Position numbers and translations under genes: made by a program. Under the pieces are notes generated by a model. It was not told the DNA's origin. It worked only from the letters and a program-made list of their open reading frames with translations, and ran no database searches. A stretch of DNA of 64,000 bases from Bythopirellula sp041737835 (GTDB lineage: Bacteria > Planctomycetota > Planctomycetia > Pirellulales > Lacipirellulaceae): assembly GCA_041737835.1 (NCBI GenBank), contig JBGSQY010000050.1. One strand, 5' to 3'. Positions 53,803 to 62,088 of the stretch are shown piece by piece; the first letter of the stretch is position 1; the number at the start of each line of letters is the position of its first letter.

Positions 53803-55107
53803 ATGCCTGCGACGTATCCCGTTCGTTGGGTTCGCCTAGCGCTGTTGTTGGCCCATGCGCTTATTGGATGTACCGCGCTCATCGGATGCACCAAGCCCGT
53901 GGCAACCCAAACGACAGCGACCGCACCCGTCGCAGCCAAGGAAGTCGTGGTCGTCCGCGCTCAACTTCAATCCTGGCCGCAAACCGTGCGCGTGCAAGGG
54001 AGTTTGTTGGCCTACGAAGATGCAGTGATTGGTTCCAAGCTCGCGGGCCGAGTGGCGGAAGTGAACGTCGATCTAGGCAGCGTCGTCAAGAAGGGCGAAG
54101 TTTTAGTGAAACTCGTCCGCAGCGAGCTCGATCTACGCGTCGGCTTGGCCGAAGCTCAACTTCGTCAAGCTTGTGCGGCGATTGGCATCACTCCAGAAGA
54201 TGATGAAACACAATTCGATGCGTCATCCGCCCCCGGCACGATGATGGAACAAGCGCTGGTGAACGAAGCGCAAAGCACCGTCAACCGTGCGCAGCAACTC
54301 TTGAGTTCACGGGCCGTCACCGAGCAAGAATTCGACACGATGGTGGCCCAGTTAAAAGCAGCCCAAGCTCGTTACAACGCCGCGATCAATATGGTTGGCG
54401 AACAGATCTCGATGATTGGCGTCCGTCGCAAGGAGCTGGCCCTGGCCAAGCAAATGGTGACCGATTCGGAAGTCGTGGCCCCCTTTGATGGCGTCGTGGG
54501 CGAGCGCTTGGTTTCGCCCGGCGAATTCGTGGGGGCAGGGCAGGCGGTCGTGTCGCTCGTTCGCTCGGATGTGCTCCGCTTCACGGCTGGCATTCCTGAA
54601 AGTCGTGCCTCAGAGATTCATGTCGGTCAACCGCTCAACATCAACAGTGGCCGCAACATCGCCGCGCCGATTGCCACCAAGCTTACGCGGGTGAGTCCCA
54701 CAGTGATGCAGGCCACCCGTTCGATATTGATCGAAGGCGACGTGCCGAATCCAACGCTCGAATTGCAAGCCGGTTTATTTGCGCAAGCCGAAGTGGTGGT
54801 CGATCCCGACGATCAAGCCATCGTGTTGCCTTTGACGGCCGTGAGCCGATTTGCTGGCGTGCAAAAAGTGTGGGTCGTCGCCGACAATGTCGCCAAGCAA
54901 CAAACCGTCCGTACGGGTCGCGAAGATGAGCAGCGCATCGAAATCTTGAGCGGTTTGGAAAACGGCACAGTTGTGGTCCTGCGCGCCAGCGAAGGACACG
55001 ATGGCCCAGTGATTCCGCGCGAACAGTATTCCGAGAATCCACCTCAACAAGAGATTCCTCAAACAACAACTCAAGAAATTTCGAAACCTAGCGGCGATAA
55101 AACGTAG
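53803..55107 (+). CDS. RND efflux periplasmic adaptor lipoprotein
   Basis: 434 residues from the ATG at 53803. The N-terminal signal contains two successive lipoboxes (ALIGC TALIGC TK), the result of a short in-frame duplication; either Cys24 or Cys30 could be acylated. The body has the usual adaptor layout: lipoyl half (VIGSKLAGRVAEVNVDLGSVVKKGEVLVKL), a coiled-coil hairpin (about 100-200), the second lipoyl half (VVAPFDGVVGERLVSPGEFV), a beta-barrel and a membrane-proximal domain. It precedes the RND pump by 24 bp and will bridge it to an outer-membrane factor not in the window. Confidence 0.9.
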   Translation: MPATYPVRWVRLALLLAHALIGCTALIGCTKPVATQTTATAPVAAKEVVVVRAQLQSWPQTVRVQGSLLAYEDAVIGSKLAGRVAEVNVDLGSVVKKGEVLVKLVRSELDLRVGLAEAQLRQACAAIGITPEDDETQFDASSAPGTMMEQALVNEAQSTVNRAQQLLSSRAVTEQEFDTMVAQLKAAQARYNAAINMVGEQISMIGVRRKELALAKQMVTDSEVVAPFDGVVGERLVSPGEFVGAGQAVVSLVRSDVLRFTAGIPESRASEIHVGQPLNINSGRNIAAPIATKLTRVSPTVMQATRSILIEGDVPNPTLELQAGLFAQAEVVVDPDDQAIVLPLTAVSRFAGVQKVWVVADNVAKQQTVRTGREDEQRIEILSGLENGTVVVLRASEGHDGPVIPREQYSENPPQQEIPQTTTQEISKPSGDKT

Positions 55108-55131
55108 TCGCACGCTATCTGGAGAATCTTC

Positions 55132-58100
55132 GTGCAGTGGTTAGCCCGAGTTTGCGTCGAACGTCCCATCTTCGCCTTGATGTTGATCTTGGCCGTGGTG
55201 GTCGCCGGTGTAACGTCTTACCCACACTTGGGCATCGACCGCTTTCCTAACATCGATCTCCCCACGATTCGCGTGCAGACCACGTATCCCGGCGCCGCGT
55301 CGTCGGAAGTGGAATCCGAAGTCACGCAGCCTTTAGAAGACGCCGTTGCCACGGTGGCCGGCCTCGATGAATTGAGGTCGATTTCCACCGATGGCGTCTC
55401 GATGCTGATGCTAACGTTTCGGCTCGATCAGAATATCAACGTCGCGGCGCAGGACGTTCGCGATGCGATCTCCGCGATCATGAATCGCCTGCCACCCGAT
55501 ATCGATCCCCCCATTGTGCAGAAGCAGGACCTCGATGCCTCGCCGATCATGTCGATCGCCGTCTCGGGACCGCGCGATACCCGTGAGCTTTACTTCATGG
55601 CGGATCGCTATGTGAAAAGCACGATCGAATCAGCGCGCGGCGTGGGGCAGGTTTTGATCGAAGGGGCCGTGGAACGCGCCGTCCAAGTGAACATCAACGC
55701 CGACAAACTCGCGGCGTATCGCCTGTCGATCATGCAGGTTCACGATGCGATCGTGGCCCAGAATGCCGAAGTCCCCGGTGGCCGCGTCGATGCCGGTTAC
55801 CGCGAGTTGAGCCTACGAACATTAGGCCGTATGCCCGATTCGCGCGAGTTCAACCAACTTGTCGTCTCGACCGTCGATAACGTCCCCGTGCGAATTCGCG
55901 ATCTCGGCGAGGCGGTCGATTTCACCAAGGAACGCCGCACGATGGCCAAGTTCAACGGCGAACCGGCCGTGATTTTGCTCATCCAGCGTCAGTCGGGCAT
56001 GAACACCGTCGAAGTGATCGATGCCGTCAAGGAGCGTTTGAAAACAGCCCAGGAATTACTTCCACCCGACGTGAAAGCTCAGGTCCTCCAAGATCAGTCA
56101 CGCTACATCCGCGCGGCGTTGCATGAGATTCAAAATCATCTGGTTTCCGGCAGCTTGATGGCCAGCGTCATCGTGCTGCTCTTTATGCGCTCCTGGCGGT
56201 CGACAATTATCGCCGCCGTTGCGATCCCCACGTCCATCATCGGTGCCTTCGCTGTGATGAAGGCGATGGATTTCACATTGAATAACGTGACGATGCTGGC
56301 CCTGGTACTGATGGTGGGCGTGGTGATCGACGACGCCATCATCGTGCTCGAGAACGTCTTCCGTGTGATCGAAGAAAAAGGGCTCTCGGCCAAAGATGCT
56401 GCCATCGAAGGGACGCGCGAAATCGGGCTCGCCGTATTGGCCACGACTTTGTCGTTGGTGATTGTGTTTTTGCCCGTCTCGTTTCTATCGAGCGTCACGG
56501 GCCGCTTGCTCTTTGAATTTGGCATTACCGCGAGCGTGGCCGTGATGATCTCGATGCTCGTGAGTTTTTCACTCACGCCGATGATGTGCAGCCGCATGCT
56601 GAAAGCAAATAAGCCAGCAAACGAGACAGCCGGTGTTGCGAACTCGAAATCGGCGGCAGGCCCTTCATCGCGCCGGGGCTTTTACCGCTTCATCGAAGGC
56701 GGCTACATGTTCCTGCTCCGCTATTCGCTCAAACTCAAGTGGCTGGTGATGGTCGTCGTGATTCTGACCATCGCCGCCAATGTGCCGCTCTATCGGTTGG
56801 TCAAGCAAGATTACATTCCCACCGATGTCGATGAAGCTGAGTTCGAAGCCCGCATCAGCGCGCCCGAGGGGGTGAGCATCGCGTCGATGGAAGAAATCGT
56901 CAACGCCATCGAACCACAGGTTCTCAAAATCCCAGGCATCATCAACGTGTTGACGACCGTGGGGGGGGGCGGGGGAGTGCGAGGCACAAGCTCGGCGGCC
57001 ATGTATATTCGCCTCGAAGATATCGAAGGGCGTTCCTTCTCGTGGAGCCGATTGGTGAAAGGGCTGCTTGCTGGGAATCCCTCGCAAGCTTGGGAAGGCA
57101 ACTTCAACCAGCGCGACAAGATGCGCGAAGTTCGCCAGATCATCGCGCGCTATCCTGACTTGCGGGCGTCGATTCGCAATCTCACTTCGTTCCGGCAAGG
57201 CGCCCCGGTGGATATCGACTTCGTCGTCACCGGGCCGAGCCTCCAAACCTTGGCCGAGTTCAGTCAAAAACTCGCTGGCAAGGTTGCCGAGATCCCGGGT
57301 ATTGTCGACGTCGATACGACGCTCCGTATGGATAAGCCCAATCTGCTCGCCCACATCGATCGCGAGCGGGCCGCCGCGCTCGGCGTCGACGTGCAGGAGA
57401 TCGCCGACACGCTACGCGTCTCGGTCGGTGGCGATGACCGTGTGTCGCGTTTTTATGACAGCCAAGACGATGATGCCTATGATGTGGAGCTTCGGCTCGT
57501 CGGCGTTGACCGCGACGATACGCAATCGATTTCGCAGTTGTATCTTCGCGCGATGCCACCCGCGGCGGCCAGAGTGCCGATGGTGGGTTTGGCCGCGCTC
57601 CCGTTGATTTCGGGCATTGGTTACGACGGTCGCACCAGCCCGCTCACGCGCATCGACAACGTCGTTACGTTTGAAGAAACATTCAGTCCCGCGCGGATCG
57701 ACCGGCTCGATCGGCAGCGGATGTCGGCTGTGCGGGCCAATCTCGGCGCAGGCTACGCACTCGCCGACCGCATTCAGGCAGTGCAGTCCGCCGCGGACGA
57801 ACTCGGCTTGCCCCCTGGTTATTCCACGCGGGTGATGGGTCGCGCTAAGGAGTTAGAACTCACGCTACAAGAATTCGTGTGGACCTGTGCTGTCGTTTGT
57901 CTGCATGTACATCGTGCTGGCCGCGCAGTATGAGCACCTCATTCATCCGATCACGATCTTGCTCTCGCTGCCGCTTGCCGTGCCGTTCGGACTATTGAGC
58001 TTGTGGATCGGCGGCGAGACATTGAACCTCTATTCCGCGCTGGGAATTCTCGTACTCTTCGGCATGGTGAAAAAAGCGTCCATTCTGCAGATCGATCACA

Positions 58101-58387
58101 TCAATCAACTTCGTGCCCAAGGTATGCCCCGCGAGCAAGCGATCCTCGAAGGAAATCGCGACCGCCTGCGGCCGATCCTCATGACGGCCATCTCCTTTAT
58201 CGCGGGCATGGTTCCGCTGTTGATCGCCACCGGTCCCGGTGCTGAAGAACGCCGCTCGATCGCCGTCCTGGTCGTGGGCGGCATGGCGTTGTCGCTGCTG
58301 CTCACGCTGCTCGCCGTGCCAGTGATTTATCTCGTGCTGGATGACTTCGGCCGAGTGTTTCGCAGGAAACAAACAGCTCAGCTTTAA
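55132..58387 (+). pseudogene. RND efflux pump (AcrB/MdtB-like), frameshifted near 57886
   Basis: Starts at GTG (GGAG 8 bases upstream). The first frame runs 933 residues through TM1 (IFALMLILAVVVAGVTSYPHLG), the porter domains and TM2-TM9 (RSTIIAAVAIPTSIIGAFAVM; VGVVIDDAIIVLENV), then leaves the family pattern at VWTCAVVCLHVH and stops at 57933. From 57887 another frame resumes it exactly (LSFVCMYIVLAAQYEHLIHP ... LFGMVKKASILQIDH) to the normal C-terminus at 58387. Removing one T at 57886 gives VWTVLSFVCMYIVLAAQYE and one protein of 1084 residues, the family length. Sequencing error, true loss of function or a programmed shift are all possible. Proton-relay residues lie on both sides of the break. 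Confidence 0.88.
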
Positions 58388-58400
58388 TGCTGTCACAATA

Positions 58401-58475
58401 GAGCCACGGATAAGCACGGATTTCACGGATGTGATTGTTTCGTATCCGTGATTCATCCGTGCCCATCCATGGCTC
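58401..58475. repeat. palindromic repeat, family B (GAGCCACGGA ... TCCATGGCTC)
   Basis: About 75 bp: GAGCCACGGATAAGCACGGATTTCACGGAT, a short loop, then ATCCGTGATTCATCCGTGCCCATCCATGGCTC. It lies between the RND pump and glutamate decarboxylase genes and could act as a terminator-like barrier. Confidence 0.85.
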
Positions 58476-58569
58476 ATCACACCATGGCTCGCCCAGCCGT
58501 GCCTTGCCTCATCTCTCCATCTGCGGCAAGATACAAGCCAACTCATTCCGCGCCAGGAGGTTTTTATTC

Positions 58570-59967
58570 ATGGCCCTGCATGCCCGCCATTCGGTCGAGA
58601 GTTCCCAGAACCGCAAACTCACGATGCCGACCGATCTATCCGTCAGCGTTCCCAAATACACGTTTCCCGCGGACGAGCATCAGCCGGATCAGGTCTACTC
58701 GTTGATTCACGACGAACTGCTGCTCGATGGCAATTCGCGGCAGAATCTCGCCACGTTCTGCCAAACTTGGGTCGAGCCCGAAGTCCACAAGCTCATGAAT
58801 GAGTGTCTGGACAAAAACATGATCGACAAAGACGAGTATCCGCAGACGGCCGAGATCGAAGCCCGTTGCGTTCACATGCTCGCCGATCTGTGGAACTCGC
58901 CCGACGAGGCCAACACGATCGGCTGCTCGACAACCGGTTCAAGCGAAGCCGCGATGCTGGGCGGCATGGCGATGAAGCATCGCTGGGAGGCCAAGCAACG
59001 CGCGGCCGGCAAACCGACCGACAAACCCAACCTGATCACCGGTCCCGTGCAAGTCTGTTGGCATAAGTTTGCCCGTTATTGGAATATCGAGCTCCGCGAG
59101 ATTCCGATGAGCGAGGGCCGACTCATCATGACCCCCGCCGAAGTATTAAAACGCTGCGACGAAAACACCATCGGCGTCGTCCCCACGTTGGGCGTCACGT
59201 TCGTCTGCCAATACGAACCAGTGCAAGCCGTGGCCGAGGCACTCGACAAACTTCAAAAGGACAAAGGGATCGACATCCCCATTCACGTCGACGCGGCCAG
59301 CGGCGGATTTCTCGCCCCGTTTTGTGCGCCCGATCTCGAGTGGGATTTTCGTATCGCTCGCGTGAAATCGATCAACAGCTCGGGGCACAAGTTTGGTTTG
59401 GCACCATTGGGGGTCGGCTGGGTGCTGTGGCGGGAAGAACAAGACCTCCCGGAGGAACTCGTCTTCTGGGTCAACTATCTGGGGGGCAACATGCGCGACT
59501 TCGCACTGAATTTCTCCCGACCGGGCGGACAAGTCATTTGCCAATACTACAATTTCTTGCGCCTCGGCAGGGCCGGGTACCAACAAATCCAAACCGCTTG
59601 CTACGAGACAGCCCATTACATCGCCAACGAAATCAAACAACTCGGCCCGTTCGAGTTACTTTATGGTGGCGACATGCAGTCGGGCATCCCTGCGGTCTGT
59701 TGGGTGATGAAGCCCGGCACCTACGCTGGTTTCAATCTCTACGACGTCGCGGATCGCCTGCGAGTGCGCGGCTGGCAAGTCCCAGCGTACTCGCTGCCGT
59801 CCGAACTGCAAGAGAGGGTCGTGCAACGTGTCCTAGTCCGACGCGGCCTAACCCGCGACTTAGCGGAACTGTTAGTGCAAGATCTCAAGAGTGCTCTCGC
59901 GCACTTAGAAAAGCATCCCGTGAGCCAATCGATGACGGCAGGGGAGGGGACGGGGTTTCATCATTGA
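58570..59967 (+). CDS. gadB: glutamate decarboxylase
   Basis: 465 residues from the ATG at 58570, where AGGAGG lies 10 bases upstream; the frame extends further upstream through the palindromic repeat, which is not coding. The length equals E. coli GadB (466). The PLP lysine is Lys274 in SINSSGHKFGL, preceded by HVDAASGGF (Asp241), and CSTTGSSEAAMLGGMAMKHRW binds the cofactor phosphate. It converts glutamate to GABA and CO2, usually for acid resistance. No GABA antiporter is seen next to it. The C-terminus is similar in length to GadB, but the sequence SQSMTAGEGTGFHH ends in His-His, as E. coli GadB ends in -KHT, so the pH-responsive tail may differ. Confidence 0.93.
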   Translation: MALHARHSVESSQNRKLTMPTDLSVSVPKYTFPADEHQPDQVYSLIHDELLLDGNSRQNLATFCQTWVEPEVHKLMNECLDKNMIDKDEYPQTAEIEARCVHMLADLWNSPDEANTIGCSTTGSSEAAMLGGMAMKHRWEAKQRAAGKPTDKPNLITGPVQVCWHKFARYWNIELREIPMSEGRLIMTPAEVLKRCDENTIGVVPTLGVTFVCQYEPVQAVAEALDKLQKDKGIDIPIHVDAASGGFLAPFCAPDLEWDFRIARVKSINSSGHKFGLAPLGVGWVLWREEQDLPEELVFWVNYLGGNMRDFALNFSRPGGQVICQYYNFLRLGRAGYQQIQTACYETAHYIANEIKQLGPFELLYGGDMQSGIPAVCWVMKPGTYAGFNLYDVADRLRVRGWQVPAYSLPSELQERVVQRVLVRRGLTRDLAELLVQDLKSALAHLEKHPVSQSMTAGEGTGFHH

Positions 59968-59972
59968 GCAGA

Positions 59973-60305
59973 TCAGTCGGCGTATTTGTAACGCCTTAAA
60001 TCTCGGACACGATCCCAAATATCACTTTTCAGCAACTGAAATTCTTTGTTGACAGAAGAAGTTTCGGATTCTTCAAGTAAATGTCCGTTAATTGGATGAA
60101 TAAGTATGTCATTAAAGCTGCCCATGCCACCGTAGCTGCCGAATACTCGTTCAACACCATGGAAATCACGATTTTCGACCAATCCTCGGGACTCTTCCAG
60201 AAACACAGACCAATGTTTCTCGTTGTATTTAAATAACAATTGAGCGGTTTTCGCCAACACCTCTACAAGTTCCAATCGCTTTACTTCAGCTTCATCGTCC
60301 GTCAT
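59973..60305 (-). CDS. small hypothetical protein with GGMGSFNDI motif
   Basis: 110 residues from the ATG at 60305 (MTDDEAEVKRLELVEVLAKTAQ); a longer frame to 60386 lacks support. An N-terminal helical half (LLFKYNEKHWSVFLEESRGLVENRDFHGVERV) leads to FGSYGGMGSFNDILIHPING, a motif I associate with a family of uncharacterised small proteins (possibly DUF6966). Acidic, no signal peptide. It converges on gadB with 5 bp between stops and opens the accessory stretch ending near 63.2 kb. Confidence 0.65.
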   Translation of the reverse strand: MTDDEAEVKRLELVEVLAKTAQLLFKYNEKHWSVFLEESRGLVENRDFHGVERVFGSYGGMGSFNDILIHPINGHLLEESETSSVNKEFQLLKSDIWDRVRDLRRYKYAD

Positions 60306-60391
60306 GCTTATAACTCCAAATCGCAATTGTTCGCGCTCTAGCAGTTTAAAAGCCAGTATATCGCTGCGTACGAAAACACCAAACATATTTT

Positions 60392-60468
60392 AGCCACGGA
60401 CGAAACACGGATGTTCACGGATAAAATTAGCTCTATATCCGTGTTTCATCCGTGCCAATCCGTGGCTC
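60392..60468. repeat. palindromic repeat, family B, left copy flanking hicAB
   Basis: AGCCACGGACGAAACACGGATGTTCACGGATA ... TATCCGTGTTTCATCCGTGCCAATCCGTGGCT. The match to the copy at 60985 also covers the preceding bases GAAAACACCAAACA (60372-60385 against 60966-60979), so the two form a direct repeat of about 95 bp around hicAB. Confidence 0.9.
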
Positions 60469-60489
60469 AACGATTTGCGTGTTGCCTAG

Positions 60490-60705
60490 TTAGGCGGCGT
60501 CAATTTCAACCAACTCACTGAATGAGTGTGGCTCCGGTACGGTTTCGCCGCTCTCGCGCAGACCTTCGATGTGAAACTCGATGGCCTCACGAATCAGATG
60601 CAGGACTTCTTCGCGTGTTTCTCCAACCGCGACGCAGCCAGGGAGATCGGGAACGTAGGCACCCCAACTCGTGTCACCTTGTTCAATAATAGCGGTGTAT
60701 TGCAT
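60490..60705 (-). CDS. hicB: HicB-type antitoxin
   Basis: 71 residues, the partial RNase H fold of HicB: YTAIIEQGDTSWGAYVPDLPGCVAVGETREEVLHLIREAIEFHIEGL, with the conserved DLPGC motif. It lacks the extra C-terminal DNA-binding domain of longer HicB proteins, so autoregulation may need another protein. It starts 2 bp after the hicA stop. Confidence 0.93.
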   Translation of the reverse strand: MQYTAIIEQGDTSWGAYVPDLPGCVAVGETREEVLHLIREAIEFHIEGLRESGETVPEPHSFSELVEIDAA

Positions 60706-60707
60706 GG

Positions 60708-60905
60708 TTAGTCGGCCTGCTTTTTGAGTCCTGCTTGCTTCAAGATATTATTCAATGTTCCCGGCGGAATATCAATGTTGGATTTGCCTGCCACGGTGAC
60801 TGTGCCTTTTTTCGTGGAATGCTTGTATTGTCGGTGGCTGCCACGCATGCGTGCTTGATACCAGCCATCCTTCTCCAACAATTGGATGACCTCTCGAACT
60901 TTCAC
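60708..60905 (-). CDS. hicA: HicA-type mRNA interferase toxin
   Basis: 65 residues from the GTG at 60905, which has GAGGAG with a 6-base spacing; the frame extends 8 codons upstream without support. The double-stranded RNA-binding-like fold is recognisable: VREVIQLLEKDGWYQARMRGSHRQYKH with the catalytic His of GSHRQY, then TVTVAGKSNIDIPPGTLNNILKQAGL. HicA cleaves mRNA and is neutralised by HicB, encoded next. Confidence 0.93.
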   Translation of the reverse strand: MKVREVIQLLEKDGWYQARMRGSHRQYKHSTKKGTVTVAGKSNIDIPPGTLNNILKQAGLKKQAD

Positions 60906-60984
60906 GCACGTCTCCTCAATAGCTGGCACTCAATCATACACCTCTTAAAGTATATCTTAGGTAAAGAAAACACCAAACAGAATA

Positions 60985-61060
60985 AGCCACGGACGAAACA
61001 CGGATGTTCACGGAATAAATTGAATTCTTATCCGTGTTTCATCCGTGCCGATCGGTGACT
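60985..61060. repeat. palindromic repeat, family B, right copy flanking hicAB
   Basis: AGCCACGGACGAAACACGGATGTTCACGGA is identical to the copy at 60392 in its left half; the right half (TATCCGTGTTTCATCCGTGCCGATCGGTGACT) has decayed at its end. It lies between hicA and the GNAT gene. Confidence 0.9.
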
Positions 61061-61074
61061 AAACTATCTTCTTG

Positions 61075-61494
61075 CTAACTCGCCCCGGTCGCCTGTCGCT
61101 GGTAATTCCGTAGCATCATTCCGGTGCCTCGGCGCAAGCCTGACTTTTCGTAGAACGCTTGAACGTCCGGATCGCATGAGAGGTCGATGCTGTAGAAATC
61201 AGCCAATTGATCGAACATCCGCCGGATGAGTTCACGACCGATGCCGCGACCGCGATATTCGGGAAGAACTTCCAGAAGTGGAATTGCTGCCGCGAAGAAG
61301 CCGTCGCTGATCGCGTTGATGAAACCAACCACGCGCTGCTCATTCAAGGCAATCACGACGTGACTGCTACTGCGGAGAATCCGAAGATGTGTTTCGAGGG
61401 ATGGCGGGCTTGGCCATCCATCAAAAAAACCACTGAGCATCGACGGATCTACGTCATCCGCAGTGGTTGCATAAGTGATATTGGTGTCTGACAT
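61075..61494 (-). CDS. GNAT family N-acetyltransferase
   Basis: 139 residues. The acetyl-CoA binding motif A is intact (LLEVLPEYRGRGIGRELIRRMFDQ, with R-G-R-G-I-G near 80-86), after a strand containing VVIALNEQRVVGFINAISDGFFAAAIP. DPDVQAFYEKSGLRRGTGMMLRNY is the usual end. It probably acetylates a small molecule or protein; substrate unknown. It lies just right of the hicAB element. Confidence 0.88.
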   Translation of the reverse strand: MSDTNITYATTADDVDPSMLSGFFDGWPSPPSLETHLRILRSSSHVVIALNEQRVVGFINAISDGFFAAAIPLLEVLPEYRGRGIGRELIRRMFDQLADFYSIDLSCDPDVQAFYEKSGLRRGTGMMLRNYQRQATGAS

Positions 61495-61592
61495 GGTGAA
61501 CTAAACGTTTCTTTACAGCCATGATCCTAATGGCGTTATTATAGACAATTGCTGACTGCAATTTTGGCCGAAGGTCTCGACTCATCGTAGCG

Positions 61593-61624
61593 CCTAAATT
61601 TGGCCACTTAGTGTGATAAAATAG
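61593..61624. repeat. 32-bp direct repeat left of the DUF4142 gene
   Basis: CCTAAATTTGGCCACT ... ATAAAATAG; 27 of 32 bases match the copy at 62881-62912. The 16 left and 9 right bases are identical and the 7-base middle differs. Confidence 0.8.
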
Positions 61625-61900
61625 GCTTTTCATCACACCTCATTATTTCTTGTGCGAAATAATTGCGCGCTCGACAACCACGCCGATAATATCGTTGCCA
61701 AAGCGCTTGGAAGCCAACCACCGGTGCCGACCCAATAGTAATTGGAGAACAAAGATAAAACAAAAATATTTTTAGAAAAACAACCAGAAACAATTAACCA
61801 ATAAAATCGATAGAGGACAGAGATAGGCAGCGTCAATATCTAGCCGCAATAAAGTTTCTCATGGAAGTATTAATGTAAAAACCTCAACAAAAGATGAGGG

Positions 61901-61916
61901 TGGCATCGGTTTTGCA
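61901..61916 (+). promoter_or_regulatory. sigma-54 (RpoN) promoter-like site
   Basis: TGGCATCGGTTTTGCA matches the -24/-12 consensus TGGCACG-N4-TTGCW at all but two positions, with the GG and GC dinucleotides exactly spaced. The start would be near 61928, giving a leader of about 160 bases before the DUF4142 gene. Confidence 0.5.
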
Positions 61917-62013
61917 TGACGACAGTTCCCAAATACACGCCCCCATCGATGCCTACCTACCCGTGGGGTGTGATTGTGCTCTTGACGTTGAGGAGCACTG
62001 CCAGCATGCAAGT

Positions 62014-62054
62014 CCCCCGAAATCGCTTCGGGGGCGTTATGGCCTTGGCCATAA
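62014..62054 (+). promoter_or_regulatory. double hairpin in the leader of the DUF4142 gene
   Basis: CCCCCGAA-ATCGC-TTCGGGGG (62014-62034) is followed 2 bases later by TTATGGCC-TT-GGCCATAA (62037-62054). Neither has a T-tract. They lie 35-75 bases upstream of the ATG and may control stability or translation. Confidence 0.55.
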
Positions 62055-62088
62055 GTCGCTATCTTTTAGTTGATGAAGGAGTTGAGTT

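Larger units (their letters stand above)
61495..62088. other. AT-rich intergenic region upstream of the DUF4142 gene
   Basis: About 590 bp. From left: one copy of a 32-bp repeat (61593-61624), an AT-rich stretch (61740-61900) that could bind an activator, a sigma-54-like promoter (61901-61916), and a leader of about 160 bases with two strong hairpins (62014-62034, 62037-62054). Short frames on the minus strand here do not look coding. Confidence 0.65.

Noticed and set aside
56961..56975. Run of nine G then five G in the RND pump gene as a phase-variation tract
   Set aside because: The reading frame is intact across it and encodes a glycine loop; the frameshift in this gene lies elsewhere, at about 57886.
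59079..59999. 306-codon frame overlapping gadB in another phase
   Set aside because: Arginine- and glycine-rich product typical of an off-frame reading; gadB is complete in its own frame.
61608..61836. Two short hydrophobic minus-strand frames of 61 and 67 codons
   Set aside because: They lie in an AT-rich stretch upstream of a promoter-like site, overlap each other in different phases and lack ribosome-binding sites.
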